Assembly (NCBI RefSeq): GCF_000189635.1
Contig: NW_002476398.1
Span: 1 to 64,000, forward strand
DNA from: Tetrahymena thermophila SB210
Lineage: Eukaryota; Ciliophora; Oligohymenophorea; Hymenostomatida; Tetrahymenidae
Direction of reading: 5' to 3'
DNA: 64,000 nt
Below the pieces are notes generated by a model that saw nothing but the letters and a program-made list of their open reading frames with translations, ran no database searches and was not told where the DNA came from. Of this stretch, positions 1 through 12,700 are shown one piece after another (the first letter of the stretch is position 1; each line of letters starts with the position of its first letter). Made by a program: the position numbers and the translations under genes.

Positions 1-3000
1 TTTGGTTACTTACTCCAACATATTGAGTGTTATTTAAGGCTCTGATATATCCATTAGCATCTTAGCAAAAGTTAGATTTTAAGTTTAATAAATCTAAAAT
101 AAAAATGTTTAAATTTTTATTAAATATATAAAATAATTACTTGCCAGATAACCCTATTAATATGCAATATTGTCTTAAATAGCACACATTTTATTTTCTG
201 AAATATATCCTAAGTACTTTTAGGACTGTATATATAATGCACATAACTGTTGGCTATTATTTTTACTAAGGCAAACATTATTAGCATCATTAAAGCAAGT
301 ATCTACTTAACTCGTTATCTAGTTATTTACCAAGCATTAAAGCTATATATCTCTTCCAATGTATTATTGAATTGAAAATTAATAACATTAACTATTTAAA
401 ATACAACCGTTTCCTATAGACCCATAATCTATTGTAATTTAACATTTTTAAGAAGCAGAATCATAACAAATTGAATTGGTTTTATTTGTACATCTATTAG
501 ATTTTAAATTATATTTATGGATATGAATAATCTACATATAAAGCCAAATATGTATTATTATTACCTCTAAGCAGAAGATGTATTGATAGCTAAACATTCT
601 CCAGTAGAAGTTATACCTGCCTAACCCTGAGATCCATCTAGAAGAAAGCATCCTTTTCCATCACCATAATAGAAATAATTGGGATAAATTTTAAAACAGT
701 GATTTGATTAACATTTCTTAAAGTCTATTTAAAAGCATAATTTGATTTTAATAATTTCTTCTTATAAAATTTAAATTACTTGGTGAGATTTAACCCCTTT
801 CTAAACAGTAACCATTTTAATCTACTCCCTAAATTAATTTTGTAAGTATAAATATAATTAATAAATAATTTTACTGATGCAATGGTGTCTTACTCAGTTA
901 ACCAATAACACTAACCGTTATATAAACATGTATCTAAAGTTTCATACGCGCATTCAATTGCACGATATTATCGATCAATAGCACACTTTCCATTTTCTAG
1001 TTTTGATATTAATTTGCCATCAAAACCTATTTGCTTGCATTAATTACTCGAAATGCAATAACTTAAAAAACTTAAAGATTCTTTTCAAAAAAAAAAAAAT
1101 TTTACCCTTAAGAGCAAAAATCTATTTGTTAATTTGGAAGAGTGTCAGCTTTTAGACACCTTTAATATTACATTTCTCTACCAGCATAAGGAGTTTATAT
1201 CATCCTAATTATAAAATTATCATCCTAGCAGTAATTTTTATCCAAATTAGTGATAACTAAAAATTATTATAATAAAGATTTATCATTAAAATAAGTATTT
1301 CAAGTTTACTTTAAAATTATTTTTATTAAGAAGAAGTTGCTTAGTCTTTTTATGCACAAAAACCAGACGAATTTATAAAACCTAAGTATCCTCTTGACCA
1401 GTACCACCAGTAGTAATTTATGCATTATGATTAATCGCTTTTTTAACATATGTTTTAAGGATCATTCAAACAATTCTAAACTAATCCTGTGCTTGGCGTT
1501 TATTCTGAACTTAAACAATTAAAATTTGTATCTCTACCAACATACTAATACAAATTCATTTAATAGCAAGTTCCATGTAATTTGCAATAATTATTTCTAG
1601 ATGATATATTGATTTATATGCATGTCTATGAGTAATAATCATAACATATATAATTAACCTAATCAGTACATCTATTTTCATATATTAAGTTTCAAATAAA
1701 TGTATTTATAATTTTCAAAATATAATAAAAGTAAGAAAATCTTCTTCTTGAAATAATTTTTACCTTATTGCTGGATATTCGTTTAATCTTAAGCAAAATC
1801 CATCTTCTGTAATTCCAACTTAATAGATTGACCCATCTAAATATGCGCAGTAATTCTATTATGAATCCTTAAAATATTTGCAATGGTCTTATTAACATTT
1901 TCTCATACCTTTCAATTTAAAATGTTTATTAAAATTAAATAGATAATTTATATTACTATATGTTATTTAGCCTCTTTATAAGCAGTTTCCATTATTGTCT
2001 TATCCCTTATTATAAAATTTATTTTAAAAACAATATTATAAGAAATAAAAAAGTGTACTGAATATAGCAAATTCTAAGCAGATAACCAAAAACATTGCTA
2101 ATTTAACATACATACATCCAAACTTTAATAAGCACATTCTATTGCTGTGGATGTTTAATCTAAACCACATTGTTAATTTGAAAGTTTAGCAATAAGTTTT
2201 TTATCAAAACCAACAGGTTAGCATTTATTATTTGCAATACAATATCTATATGTTAAAAAAATAATTTTTATGATTTCTTAAATTCTAAACTTACCCTTAA
2301 ACACAAAATTCAATTTATGAGGACTATGATGTTTCTTACAGGCATAATTAGTTTACTGAATCTCTTCCAACATATGGAGGTAACAATTATTAAATTATAA
2401 ATTAATTATCTTAGCAATATCCTTTGTTCAAATTAACAATAACTATTTTTTAATTTTAAAGTGTTGAACTATTTAAACCTACCGTAAATTATAAATTTAC
2501 TTTAAAGAGCCTAATTGGAAGTTTGTTAACCTAATTAAGCACAAATTCCAGTACTTTGAATACACCCTAAATACTATGAAGATTTAGCATACAAGATACA
2601 TTATTTCTTGTCACTTGTTAAGCAAATAGTTTAGGTATCATTAAAACATTTATCAATAGTACCACTTTAAGGAGTTTAATCTTAATAAAAGCATTTATAA
2701 TTAGTATCTCTACCAATAAATATAGATGACATTGATTAACAATTACCTCCTTAAGAACATCCATTACCAACTAATCCATAATCCACAGTTTATTAACATA
2801 CTAATTTAATACCATCAAAACAAACAATTGGCAATTAAGCACATCTAAATTTTCAATAGAAAATAATTATTAAAACATTTAGTTTTAAAAAATTAAATAT
2901 GCCAAAAAATCAAAGTTTTGTTTTTAAAAAAGTAAAAAATATTTAAATTTTTAAATTCGTTGTTAAATAATGAATAAAAATATGAAGGGAGGAAGGTAAA

Positions 3001-6000
3001 TTAAAATCATAGTAAAAATTAAAAAGAAAAAAAGGAAATTTTAGGTATTTAAAGATATTTGAACATTTTTAATATTTCACTCACTCCCTCCTCCTTTTTT
3101 CAAATATTTAAAATTTATAAAATAAATTAACTGTTTAGCAATTCCATTATTATAATCTAAGCAATTTTATGAAGAATCCGATCCAGCAAATCTTGGTTTA
3201 CCATCCAAAAGAAAGCACCCAAATTATTAAGGTTAAGTTGAATATTTGCAATGATAATCTGCACACTTCAAAACACCTAATAAATAAATTATAAATGATA
3301 GAAATGTAATTAATTAAATGAATCCTACCTATAGAAACAGATTAATTCCTAGATAAACAGTTTCCATTTATGTCAACTCCCTTTTTTAGTATAGAAAATT
3401 TATTTTATTTTAATGGTAAATTTTATTTTATACCGAAAAATTTGTATCTGAACTAGATAACAAATTGCATGTGCCATTTTTTAAGCAGTAGTTATAAATT
3501 TTGATGGCACATTATATAGAGCCAGGTTGTTAAGCTTAAGTACAATAACCGTTTTATAATTTAGCTATTAATACTCCATCAAATCCAATCGTTTTGCAAC
3601 TATTATTTGCAATACAGTAACTGCATAAATTAATATAATTAATTTAATTTTCATTTGATAATTATTTTACTCATTTGCACATAATTCAACATTTTGGTAT
3701 GATGTTTAATCAGCTTTTAGGCACCTTGAATATTACTAATCTCTTCCTGCATATACAGGAAGTATAAGCTAAATTGTGTACGAATCATCTTAACAATAAT
3801 TTTGATTCAAGTTGATAATACCTTATTTTAAATATAATAAATATAATTTTAAATTGAGTATCAATAAATTTACTATTAAAACCACTCGTTGATATTTTAG
3901 CACCAATTTATGCACAAATTCCTGTACTAGAAATTTTTCCTAAATATGTAGAATCACCTAAATAGTAAACACAGGTCAAAAGATTACTTGTTTTGCATAT
4001 ATAAGTAGAATCATAGCAATTTATTAATCCATACGAACTTTACTATAAGTTTTGTAAGCACTAATATTTATTATCTCTACCAACATATTAGTTATATGAC
4101 ATTTAATAGCAAATTCCATTTAAAATACAAATATTATTGAATGTAGAATTTGAATTAATTCTAGTACATTTCGAGGTATAATAATCCTTACAAATATCAA
4201 ATGAATTATAACAACTATTATTAATTTAATAAATTTTAATAAGTTTAAATTAATTAAAGAATCAGAAATATCTATAAATATAAACTTTAACCCCTCTTAA
4301 AAAGGTGTAAGTTAAAATTTTTCTAATAGACTTATTATAAAAATAAAGATAGGAAGGTTGTTTAATTAATTTTATTATTTAGAGTTTTTGTAAAAATAGA
4401 ATTGTTTAAATATTCTTTTAAGGTTTTCATTAAAATATTTTATAATTTTAAATATATGTTCTTAAATAATATATTAGATAAATTTAATGTAATAAATATT
4501 TTTACATAAATATTTCTACTTATTTAAATGAACTTTAAATATTCAAAGATAAATAAATGTTCCTGAAAAAATCAAAAAATCAAAAATTATTTTACCTAGA
4601 TGCAGCTATACTAGAATCAGTACAATTACCATTATTGTCTATTCCAATTGCACTCTCAGATCCATCTAAAGGAAAGCAACCTCTTGCTCCAGATCCAGAT
4701 TATTATTTAATGCAATAACCTTAGACACATGATTCCAAATCTGTTTTATTTAATATAAATAAAATTATTTTAAATATAAGAGAAATATAGATTTAATTAA
4801 TAAAAAGTAATACCATTATAATATTAATTTGCTGCAGCACAATTTTAATTATTTAATTTAGCAGGACTTTAAGAAGACATTTAAACACAAGAAAAACCTT
4901 TCAAACAATACCTAAAAGATTAAAATTAATTTATGGAAATAAATTAGTGTTTTTTATTGATATAAAATGCGTCTACTATGAAGAGCAAGAATTTAGTTAT
5001 AAAATAAATGGATATTTTTTGTTTTTGATCTAAATTAGACAAAATCCTTCTTAGCTAATTCCCTTTTTAATAAAGAACAACTAAATTACATTAAGATTAA
5101 ATATTTAAAAATCTATACGTATATCTAAGGATTATTCGTTCCATCAAATTTCAAACAACTTTTTTATTAATCTTCTTAAAAAATACAATATTACGGCTTG
5201 CAATTTATCAAAGTTTCTTTTGGAAAATATTATCCTTGATAAATGCACTAATTATCACCAGTCTTACCCTTAATTAAAGATGTTTAAATTTTTAAAATAT
5301 CATGATTGAAAATATGTTTCAAAATTACAACAATGTTGGAATTCGAATAATTTATACAAGAGTACTAGTCTTAAGAGTTTTTTATTTGGCATACGCTTTC
5401 ATTACAATATACTTTGTGAAGATACAATTCATTTTAAAAGACACAAAATCCAAGAGAAGTAATTCCCTGTTTAATAAAATCAAGCTATTAAGAAAAGTTA
5501 CATCAAATTAATTTAATTACATCCACTTGATTTAGATCTAAGCATTTATTTTTACCCACTAAATAACAGGATGTTCTATTTCGTATAATTCTTAATTAAG
5601 AAATAAAAGATATTTTTTATTAAAAGTTGATTTTACTCTTATTTACACCTTCTAAATTATCCACCTTCTAAATAATTGCACAAAAATAATACTGATACAT
5701 TTTATTTTGCTTGACCTAATTTAATTTGACCATACAAATCCTAACAGAAGCCTTTCTTAATATATTTCAATTCTATTAATATAAAAAAGAAAAAATTAGT
5801 GATTATGCTTGGTATTACAGTTCAAAAAAAAAAATAGGAAAATGTCAATTTTACTTTGAGGTGAATTAAAATTAGATGTAAATTCATTCAGACCTATACA
5901 GATATTTTCTGAATCTAATATAGCTACTATGTGATTACTATTTTAAACTTTTATACAGCTTTTTCTATCTTAAGATATACAAACAGGTTCATAATCACTT

Positions 6001-6200
6001 TTACAAAAGTCAATTAAGTCATATTTAATAGCGTCAATTACACAATATCCATAGCGCTTTTCTTTTCCAATGTATTCTTTACCATCAACCAACTTACATT
6101 ATTACTTTTTTTGGTCAAAGCATTAATTTTAATGATTGCAACTACATATGATGAAGGATAAATATTAGCTTAATAGTATTGCTAATAAATAGAGTTTCAT
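1..6200 (-). CDS. Giant Cys-rich PMP-like surface protein, copy 1 (5' part only)
   Basis: Partial multi-exon gene, read with TAA/TAG as Gln; it continues beyond the left edge. The start at 6200 gives a signal peptide (MKLYLLAILLSQYLSFIICS) followed by a CNHQNQCFDQ segment and then the same N-terminal module as copies 2 and 3 (VCIS..RKSCIKV..SNHIVAI). The visible part is a chain of Cys-rich exons with two recurring motifs: GCFxLDG..xxGxD..G.C (near 4610-4690, 3170-3220, 600-660) and Y-[VI]-G-R-[DE] (near 4075, 3750, 2705, 2365, 1535, 1180). Introns are short and AT-rich; the first ends in TTAATAG just before a conserved KYIKKGFCQD segment. It matches the N-terminal third of the complete paralogue at 8107-23717, so the missing part should hold a beta-helix region and TM segments. 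Likely a secreted or surface protein; the ligand is unknown. The repeats are not a family I can name. Confidence 0.8.
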
Positions 6201-7150
6201 AGATATTAAACAGACTATTTAATTAAGTTTTAGAAAATATTAAAATATAATCAAAGTAATTAAATAAGTCATACAATTAACTAAAGAAAGAAACAAAATA
6301 TTATTTATTAATTTACTTAACTAAAGTAAAGCTAATTTAAATAAAAGTATTGTAAGCCAACTTCTAAGTATATTTATTTATTTATTTTTTGTTGTTAATA
6401 TATTTTTTGAAATTATATACGTAATTTGTTTTTAGCGTACGTCATATAAATTATTTTTAAAAGATATTTTCGAAAAATAATAAGGCTAAAATTTAATATA
6501 AAAAAGTGATTTTCGTTTGGGCTTAACTTATGAGGACTTACAGTAAGTAATATGTAATTTTTTTAACTCTGATTTTTAGAATATTTAATTAAATTTAAGT
6601 ACTTTTTATAGTTAGAATTTACTAAAATTAACTATCTATTGAAAAGGTATTTATTTTTTTTATTGCACCATATTTTTGGTATCTAGTTAATTTAACTCTT
6701 TATTTGATAAAAATTTTATCACCTTAATATTAATAGAATTGTGCAAACTAAATTATACTTTTAGAATATTTTCTTTTCAATAATACTATATCCTATAAAC
6801 TCATTTATACTGTAAAAATAAACTCCAGAAAATTAGTTTCCCCATCATAAATTTTATATTAATAAATGGCTCCATTATTAAAGTTATCATTATCATAATT
6901 CTCAATATTTTTTAATGCTGATTAATTTATTTTTAGCCTCGGCCTTGACTTTGATAGAATATTATTTATCATTTTTAGAATTGGCTAAGATGAATAGATA
7001 TGAAAAAAATCTATGTATTTTAACTAATTACTTTTTTTAATAAATATTAATAATTATTTCCAAATTTATCTATAAAAATTTAATTTTAATGTGTGTACAT
7101 AAATTAGACACTACTCTATTTTAAAAACATTAATAAATCTCTTCATGCTT

Positions 7151-7192
<42 letters not shown>
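7151..7192. repeat. (TTTA)n microsatellite
   Basis: About ten uninterrupted TTTA units. The paralogous spacer near 25030-25045 has only one or two units at the same place, so the tract expanded after the spacer duplication. Confidence 0.95.
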
Positions 7193-7195
<3 letters not shown>

Positions 7196-7298
7196 ATTTT
7201 CAAATCTGGTTATTTTTTTTATAATTCACTTTTATTTAAACAATGTGGTTGTAAGAATCAGCTTTGAAATCTTGATAAAGCTGAAATAAGCATATATA

Positions 7299-7426
7299 CT
7301 GTATACTACTCTCTATATTAAGATCCTCCCCTACTATAAGACCCCATATTTTTTTGGAAAGATAAAGACCCCCTTTTTTCTAAATTAGGCGATGTGGTGG
7401 GGGGTCTTATTATAGGAAGTTTACAG
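7299..7426. mobile_element. Small TA-flanked inverted-repeat element (MITE or IES-like)
   Basis: A 128-bp segment with near-identical inverted ends: left CTGTATAC, right GTTTACAG, both flanked by TA. The inverted homology resumes further in (CCTACTATAAGACCCC at left against GGGGTCTTATTATAGG at right), with about 20 extra bases in the left arm. It is much richer in G and C than its surroundings. The paralogous spacer has the same flanks (GCTGAAATAAGCATATA, then TTATTGAAATTATGA) with no insert at about 25131-25165, a natural empty site. The TA target and length fit a Tc1/mariner-type non-autonomous element. Ciliate TA-bounded internal eliminated sequences look similar, so which of the two it is depends on whether this is germline or somatic DNA. 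It encodes nothing. Confidence 0.8.
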
Positions 7427-8106
7427 TATTTTTATTGTGGATTATCCAAAAGAAATTAATAATTATTGAAATTATGACTGCTTCAATATGTAGTTTTAAT
7501 TAATTAAAAATAATAAATTAAGTATTATACAAAAATAACAATCAACTAAAAAACTATAAAATCAAATTTTAATTTCAAACTTTCATTTTTATTAAAATAT
7601 TTTAAATGAAATAAATAAATTTATTGAAATTGATCATATTTTTATTTTTAAATAATATTTTTAAAAATAAATAATAAATAAAATAGATCAAAATAATTCT
7701 AGTTTTTAAAAAATTATTTATTAAATCAATATTGTTAATGACTATTTAATTTTTAAAAATTATTCAAAGTAATAAAATAAAATAATCAGTATTTTACTTA
7801 ATTTTTATTATTTTTGATTACTATCAAAATTAGAAAGCCTTAAATATCTTTTAATTCAAATCAAAAATTTATTTTTAAATTAATAAGAAAAGAGTCAAAC
7901 AAATATTTTAAATAATTTTTATTTTATCGCATTTAAACATTTTTTAACTTCATAAATAAATTTAAATTAGAAATTTATTTTAATTTTAAAAAAGATTTTC
8001 TTGTGAAAACAAAACATTTTAAAAGTAAATCATAAAAACAAAGTTAATTAAAAAAAAAATTATCTAAGGATATTATAACTTTACTATTTAAAATATAAAA
8101 TTAAAT

Positions 8107-9720
8107 TCACTATTCATTATTTTTAATACTAGTTTGTTTTTCTTTTAATTAAATAGTTTTATTTTAATAATATTTTCTCAATTGTATTTATGCTATTTCT
8201 CTTTTAAATTCAAAAACTTATTTTTTAAGTTTAATATTAAAAACAGCGTTTCTTAATATTTCCCAAAATTATTGAGTTTTCTATCTCCTTTAAGCAAACT
8301 TATCTAAATTTAATAACTTTATAATTTATTCTAACTTATTTGACCTAGATATAGTATATTATAACATTTCACCTAATATTTATTTGAAATTAAAATTTAG
8401 TTTGAAGATTATTATTTAGAAGATCACTATAACTATGCATATTAAAGCAATAGTACACATTATTTAAATTTTTTAATATTCCAGTTTGAATTACATAGAA
8501 TTAATGCAAAAGCATATTGCTGTTAAGTATTATATTCTAAAATCTGCTAAATTTAGCTTTTTGCTTTCATATGGTTAATCTATATTTATAAATTTATAAA
8601 GAAATATTAAAAGAATTTATTTTATTTTAAATAAGACTAATTTATCTATTAAATATATAATTTATATAATCATTATTTTATAATAAAAATATAAAAATTT
8701 GAGATATTTAAAACTTCTTAAAGTAAATTAATTATTTCATGATTTTAAAAATAAAAATTCTTACATTTATAAATTATTAGGCTATATGATAGAGGCACTA
8801 TTATTGATAGCACGATCTACAGCTAAGTCACTTAATAAGAAACTTAAAAAATAAAGAAAAGTAAATATTTGTAGCCAAGCCTAACAAAATCCCAGTAATA
8901 AAATTGCTGCTGATAATCTAAAGTAAAGAATCCATATAAAACTTAGTATTTAAACATTTTTATGAAAAATCTAGCTTTATAGATTCTATAAACAAATAAG
9001 CATATTAGGATTGATAATACTATTACAGTAATAACTAAATTTATATTTCCAAATATATTAGAAGTCATTTCATCACATGAAATTGATAAATACTCCATTA
9101 TGAATCCTTTTTTGTCAAACTTTTAGCAATTAATCTATTTGTTATATTTTATAAAATTACATTCTTTTTAATTTTGAGAAATAATAAATGAATTACTGAT
9201 CTAAATATTTTCGATAGAATTGAGTTATATGAAAAATAAACAAAAATACTTAAAGAAATCAGAATATCTTGTAAGTAATTTTGATAATTAAACTTAATTC
9301 TTAAAAGCATATAAAATATTATTATGCAGGATATAATAGCAAAGTAAGTTCCCAATAAAAAGTAAATTCCTTTGTAGATTATACTGGTTCCAGAGAATTT
9401 TTATTCTAAAAAACACTCGGATATCCTTATTTAATCTGTAAAAAGATTACCAATATCAATAAAAATATATGAAAAAGTATTAGGGATGTAGCAATCATAC
9501 CAAAACATAATTCCTATAATAGATGATTAATAAACTAAAAATTTAATAGTCCTTGCAATACTTTAATCATTAAAACCATAGTACTTTTTACTAAGGATAG
9601 TAAGCACCTTCTTGGTTAACTTTAAATGAACTTAAATTTGTATGTAATAAGTCAAGAAAATCATTAAAATAAAGGCAATAAGTGATATCATTAAAGGATA
9701 AGCTATTTCTGCAAAAGTTG
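8107..9720 (-). other. Multi-pass C-terminal region of giant protein 2
   Basis: Hydrophobic segments in order include SLIAFILMIFLTYYI, IIGIMFWYDCYIPNTFSYIF, GTYFAIISCIIIFYMLL, DILISLSIFVYFSYN, LVITVIVLSILICLFVY, YLLFFIFQVSY, IVLSIIVPLSYSLII, YLTAICFCIN and CTIALICIVIVIFQIII. A conserved loop with SECFLE precedes the middle helices. The final intron has its donor after IIYK and its acceptor at about 8585; the last exon then reads YQPYESKKLN.., ending in a Lys/Gln-rich cytosolic tail. Copy 3 shares the pattern segment by segment. Confidence 0.75.
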
Positions 9721-12700
9721 TTTGGCTACATCTTTATTTTTATTTAAAATATTAAAACAATTATCAAAATAGTAAATTACCTTTGACATTTTAAATCCAA
9801 ATTCATGAAATAACTATCTCCCCAATGTTAACCATTCCTATCACAATCTTCACAAAGTGCTCCAATATATCCTAATTAAATCATATTATAAATGTATTTA
9901 TTCAATTTAATAAATTTACCTTCTTTGCAATAATAATTTAAGTCAGTACTTTAGATTTTTAACAAACTCCTTTTTTTAAATTTCTTATATAGCTAAATAT
10001 CACCAACACAATTTTTACAAGGAAATAAAACAATAGATTTTTAACTTACTCTCCATAAATTAGAGGGTAAAAGGATTTTATCTCTAAAGCATTTAGCTTA
10101 GGGGCTTGGACATATTTAACATGTATCTGAAACCTAAAAGCTATAGGAACCATCTTAGCAATCATAACATAAGTCAAATTTTTCTTGAAACTTTTTTGGT
10201 ATTTATCCTGGTAAACAAACTTAAACCATCTGAATATTAATAATTAGTTGATAAGAATCATATCCTATTATAATTTCATCTTTGTTAAAAACTGGAATTT
10301 AAATTAAATCACTTGTTATAGATAATAATAATTATTATTTTGAGTATCCGTAAACCTGAATTTACTAAGTTAAATTGAAAATCCCATTTTTATGAGCAAT
10401 TTTATTTTAATTCAAAAAACCGCTTCCTTAAGTAATATTTATTGAAAGGAAACTATCTTAAGGAATGTTTTAAATATAATTATTTTAATCGTCACATAAA
10501 GCCAATAATATTTCATCCTAATTATTTTATTTAAATAATATTTATTTAACAAATACTTAATAAGCTAAACAATAAATCTTTGAAATAATCTATTATGAAA
10601 ATTGATTATTAAAAATAACTTTTCTTTAATATTTTTCCCCCAATAATAAGTGGTAGGATGAGTATATTTTAGTCGTTTTTGATTTTTTTCTAGATATTTG
10701 TTAAAAAAATATAAATTAAAAATAAAATGAATATTTACTCTTAAAGTGCCACCTTGATGATTTTGAATATTTATATATTGAGTATCAGTCAATTATGTTT
10801 TATTAACAGTAATAATAAATTTAGTTGGTGAAGTTTAAATATTTTCTCCATATTAATAACCTTTGTTATCTTTATATGTATTATTAGTATATTTATTAAC
10901 TCTTTATCCTGTTGTTGAAGCTAAAACTCCTCCAAATTTTGCTTTGTTATTAGAAAAAGTACAATTTTAAAGGTTGATTAAATTAGTTAAAATATTTTTT
11001 TTTGTATTTTCTAAAAATAGTGCTCCACCATATTACCTAGCAGTATTAGTATCAAAAAGAGTCTAATATATAAATACTGTTGATTCTTTTATGTACAAGG
11101 CTCCTCCATTGACATTAGCTATATTATGGGAGAATGTAGAATTGCTAATAACCAATTTATCTTAAAAGCTTTATAAAAGTTTGGATAGATTATATATGTA
11201 TTATTTATTTTGTTATAACTATAAGCTAGATCCATACTGTGCTAAGTTATTTTAAAATGTTGAATTTTACATATCTAATTTAGAAGATAAAATTTCAATT
11301 ATTCCTAAATTGCACTGTAAACATTTATTTTAATTTACTGTAAGATTAAAAACTAAACAGTTTTAGCTATGAAAACTTGCTAGGTTTGATACACGATTGT
11401 CTTGATGCGATAAGTCTTCAATGATATTTTGGTTATTTAAAATTTAAGTGTGCTATATTTAAATATTTTTAACATTGTTCACATTTATTAATTTGCCATA
11501 GAATACACTTTTTTCATAAATGTTATTTATATCTAAGTAATTTAAAACATTTTAAATGCTGAACATTTAAGAAAAAATTATGCCTTTAAAGTATTTTAGT
11601 ACATTTGAATCTTTAAATTTATAGGGGACTATCTAAAATCTAGATTAAAAAAACTAGACATTTCTTACATCCTTTATGAAAATCTGAGAAGAACTCAATT
11701 ATTAAATATTTAATAATGTATATTAACTTAGCAAATTTGCTATATTTTCAACAGTACTTATGGTGTTTTGAATTTAATTATTTACTTTTGTTTTTGATAT
11801 TACAACTTCAGATTAAAAATCAGAGCTACTTTAAATATTAATGCTACTACCTTAGCATGATAAATTATCAAAGAAAAAGCTCTCTTAAATTATGAAAGCA
11901 TTTTATTGATTTGATGATTAAATATTTATGGCTCCGCCACTAAACAAAGCTAGATTTTTAGAAAAGATAGACTTAAATACCAATACATCTAAGCTTTCAG
12001 ACATAAATCCATCTAAATAAAAAGCACCTCCTTTCGTTTCTTGATCATTGTTACTGTATGCCTTATTGTTAATAAAAGTGCTATTAATTAGATTTAATGT
12101 TCCTTTACCTTGCATTATTAAGTAAAATGCTCCTCCATTTAAAGCATTTCCATTAATAAAAATGGATTTTTTAATAATTAGTTTTTAGCTTGTAATCTTA
12201 AAAAATCCTCCATTTCTTACTGAATTATAGTTCTAATAGCCATTTGAATTAGTAAAATTACAAGATTTTAAAATCATCTATTAAACTGATCCTTCAATCC
12301 AATTAAATGGACTGCTTATATCTAAGTCTGCAAATGTTGAGTTTAAAATTGTTGCTTTTATCTAAAGACCCTGAAAGTAAAATCCTAGTGATATTTTGCC
12401 TAAACTTGTCTAAATTTTTATAAATATTTAAGAAAAATGTAAATTCATCATTTTTTATAAATTTTATAGAGTTATAAATAAATTTAGGAGGAGGGGTGGA
12501 TTTCATACATTATTATTTAAAAATGAATGAAAACATATATTCTTCTATATGCTTCTATCAACTTAGAAACCTGCTAAGTGCACATCCCTCCCCCCTTAAA
12601 TCCTCTAAATTTGAAAAGATTTTATTTAATGTTGAAATTTTACCTTATTATTTAAGACTTACGACTTAAAAAATGAAAAAGTAACATTTTAAACTGTTAA

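Larger units (their letters stand above)
6201..8106. other. Intergenic spacer between giant genes 1 and 2
   Basis: No gene seen. It holds the promoter side of giant gene 1 and the 3' flank of giant gene 2. Much of it is a diverged copy of 23.9-25.56 kb: for example the ATTTTGGTATCTAGTTAATT and TAAGAATCAGCTTTGAAA blocks recur there in the same order. This shows that whole gene-plus-spacer units were tandemly duplicated. A TTTA microsatellite (about 7151-7192) and a small TA-flanked element (7299-7426) lie inside and are listed separately. Confidence 0.75.

Noticed and set aside
5302-5511. Plus-strand frame of about 69 residues
   Set aside because: It lies opposite coding exons of giant gene 1, is low complexity and has no counterpart in the other copies.
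8670-8672. TGA as an early stop for giant gene 2
   Set aside because: It lies in the last intron. Splicing joins IIYK to YQPYES, matching copy 3, and the frame continues to 8107.
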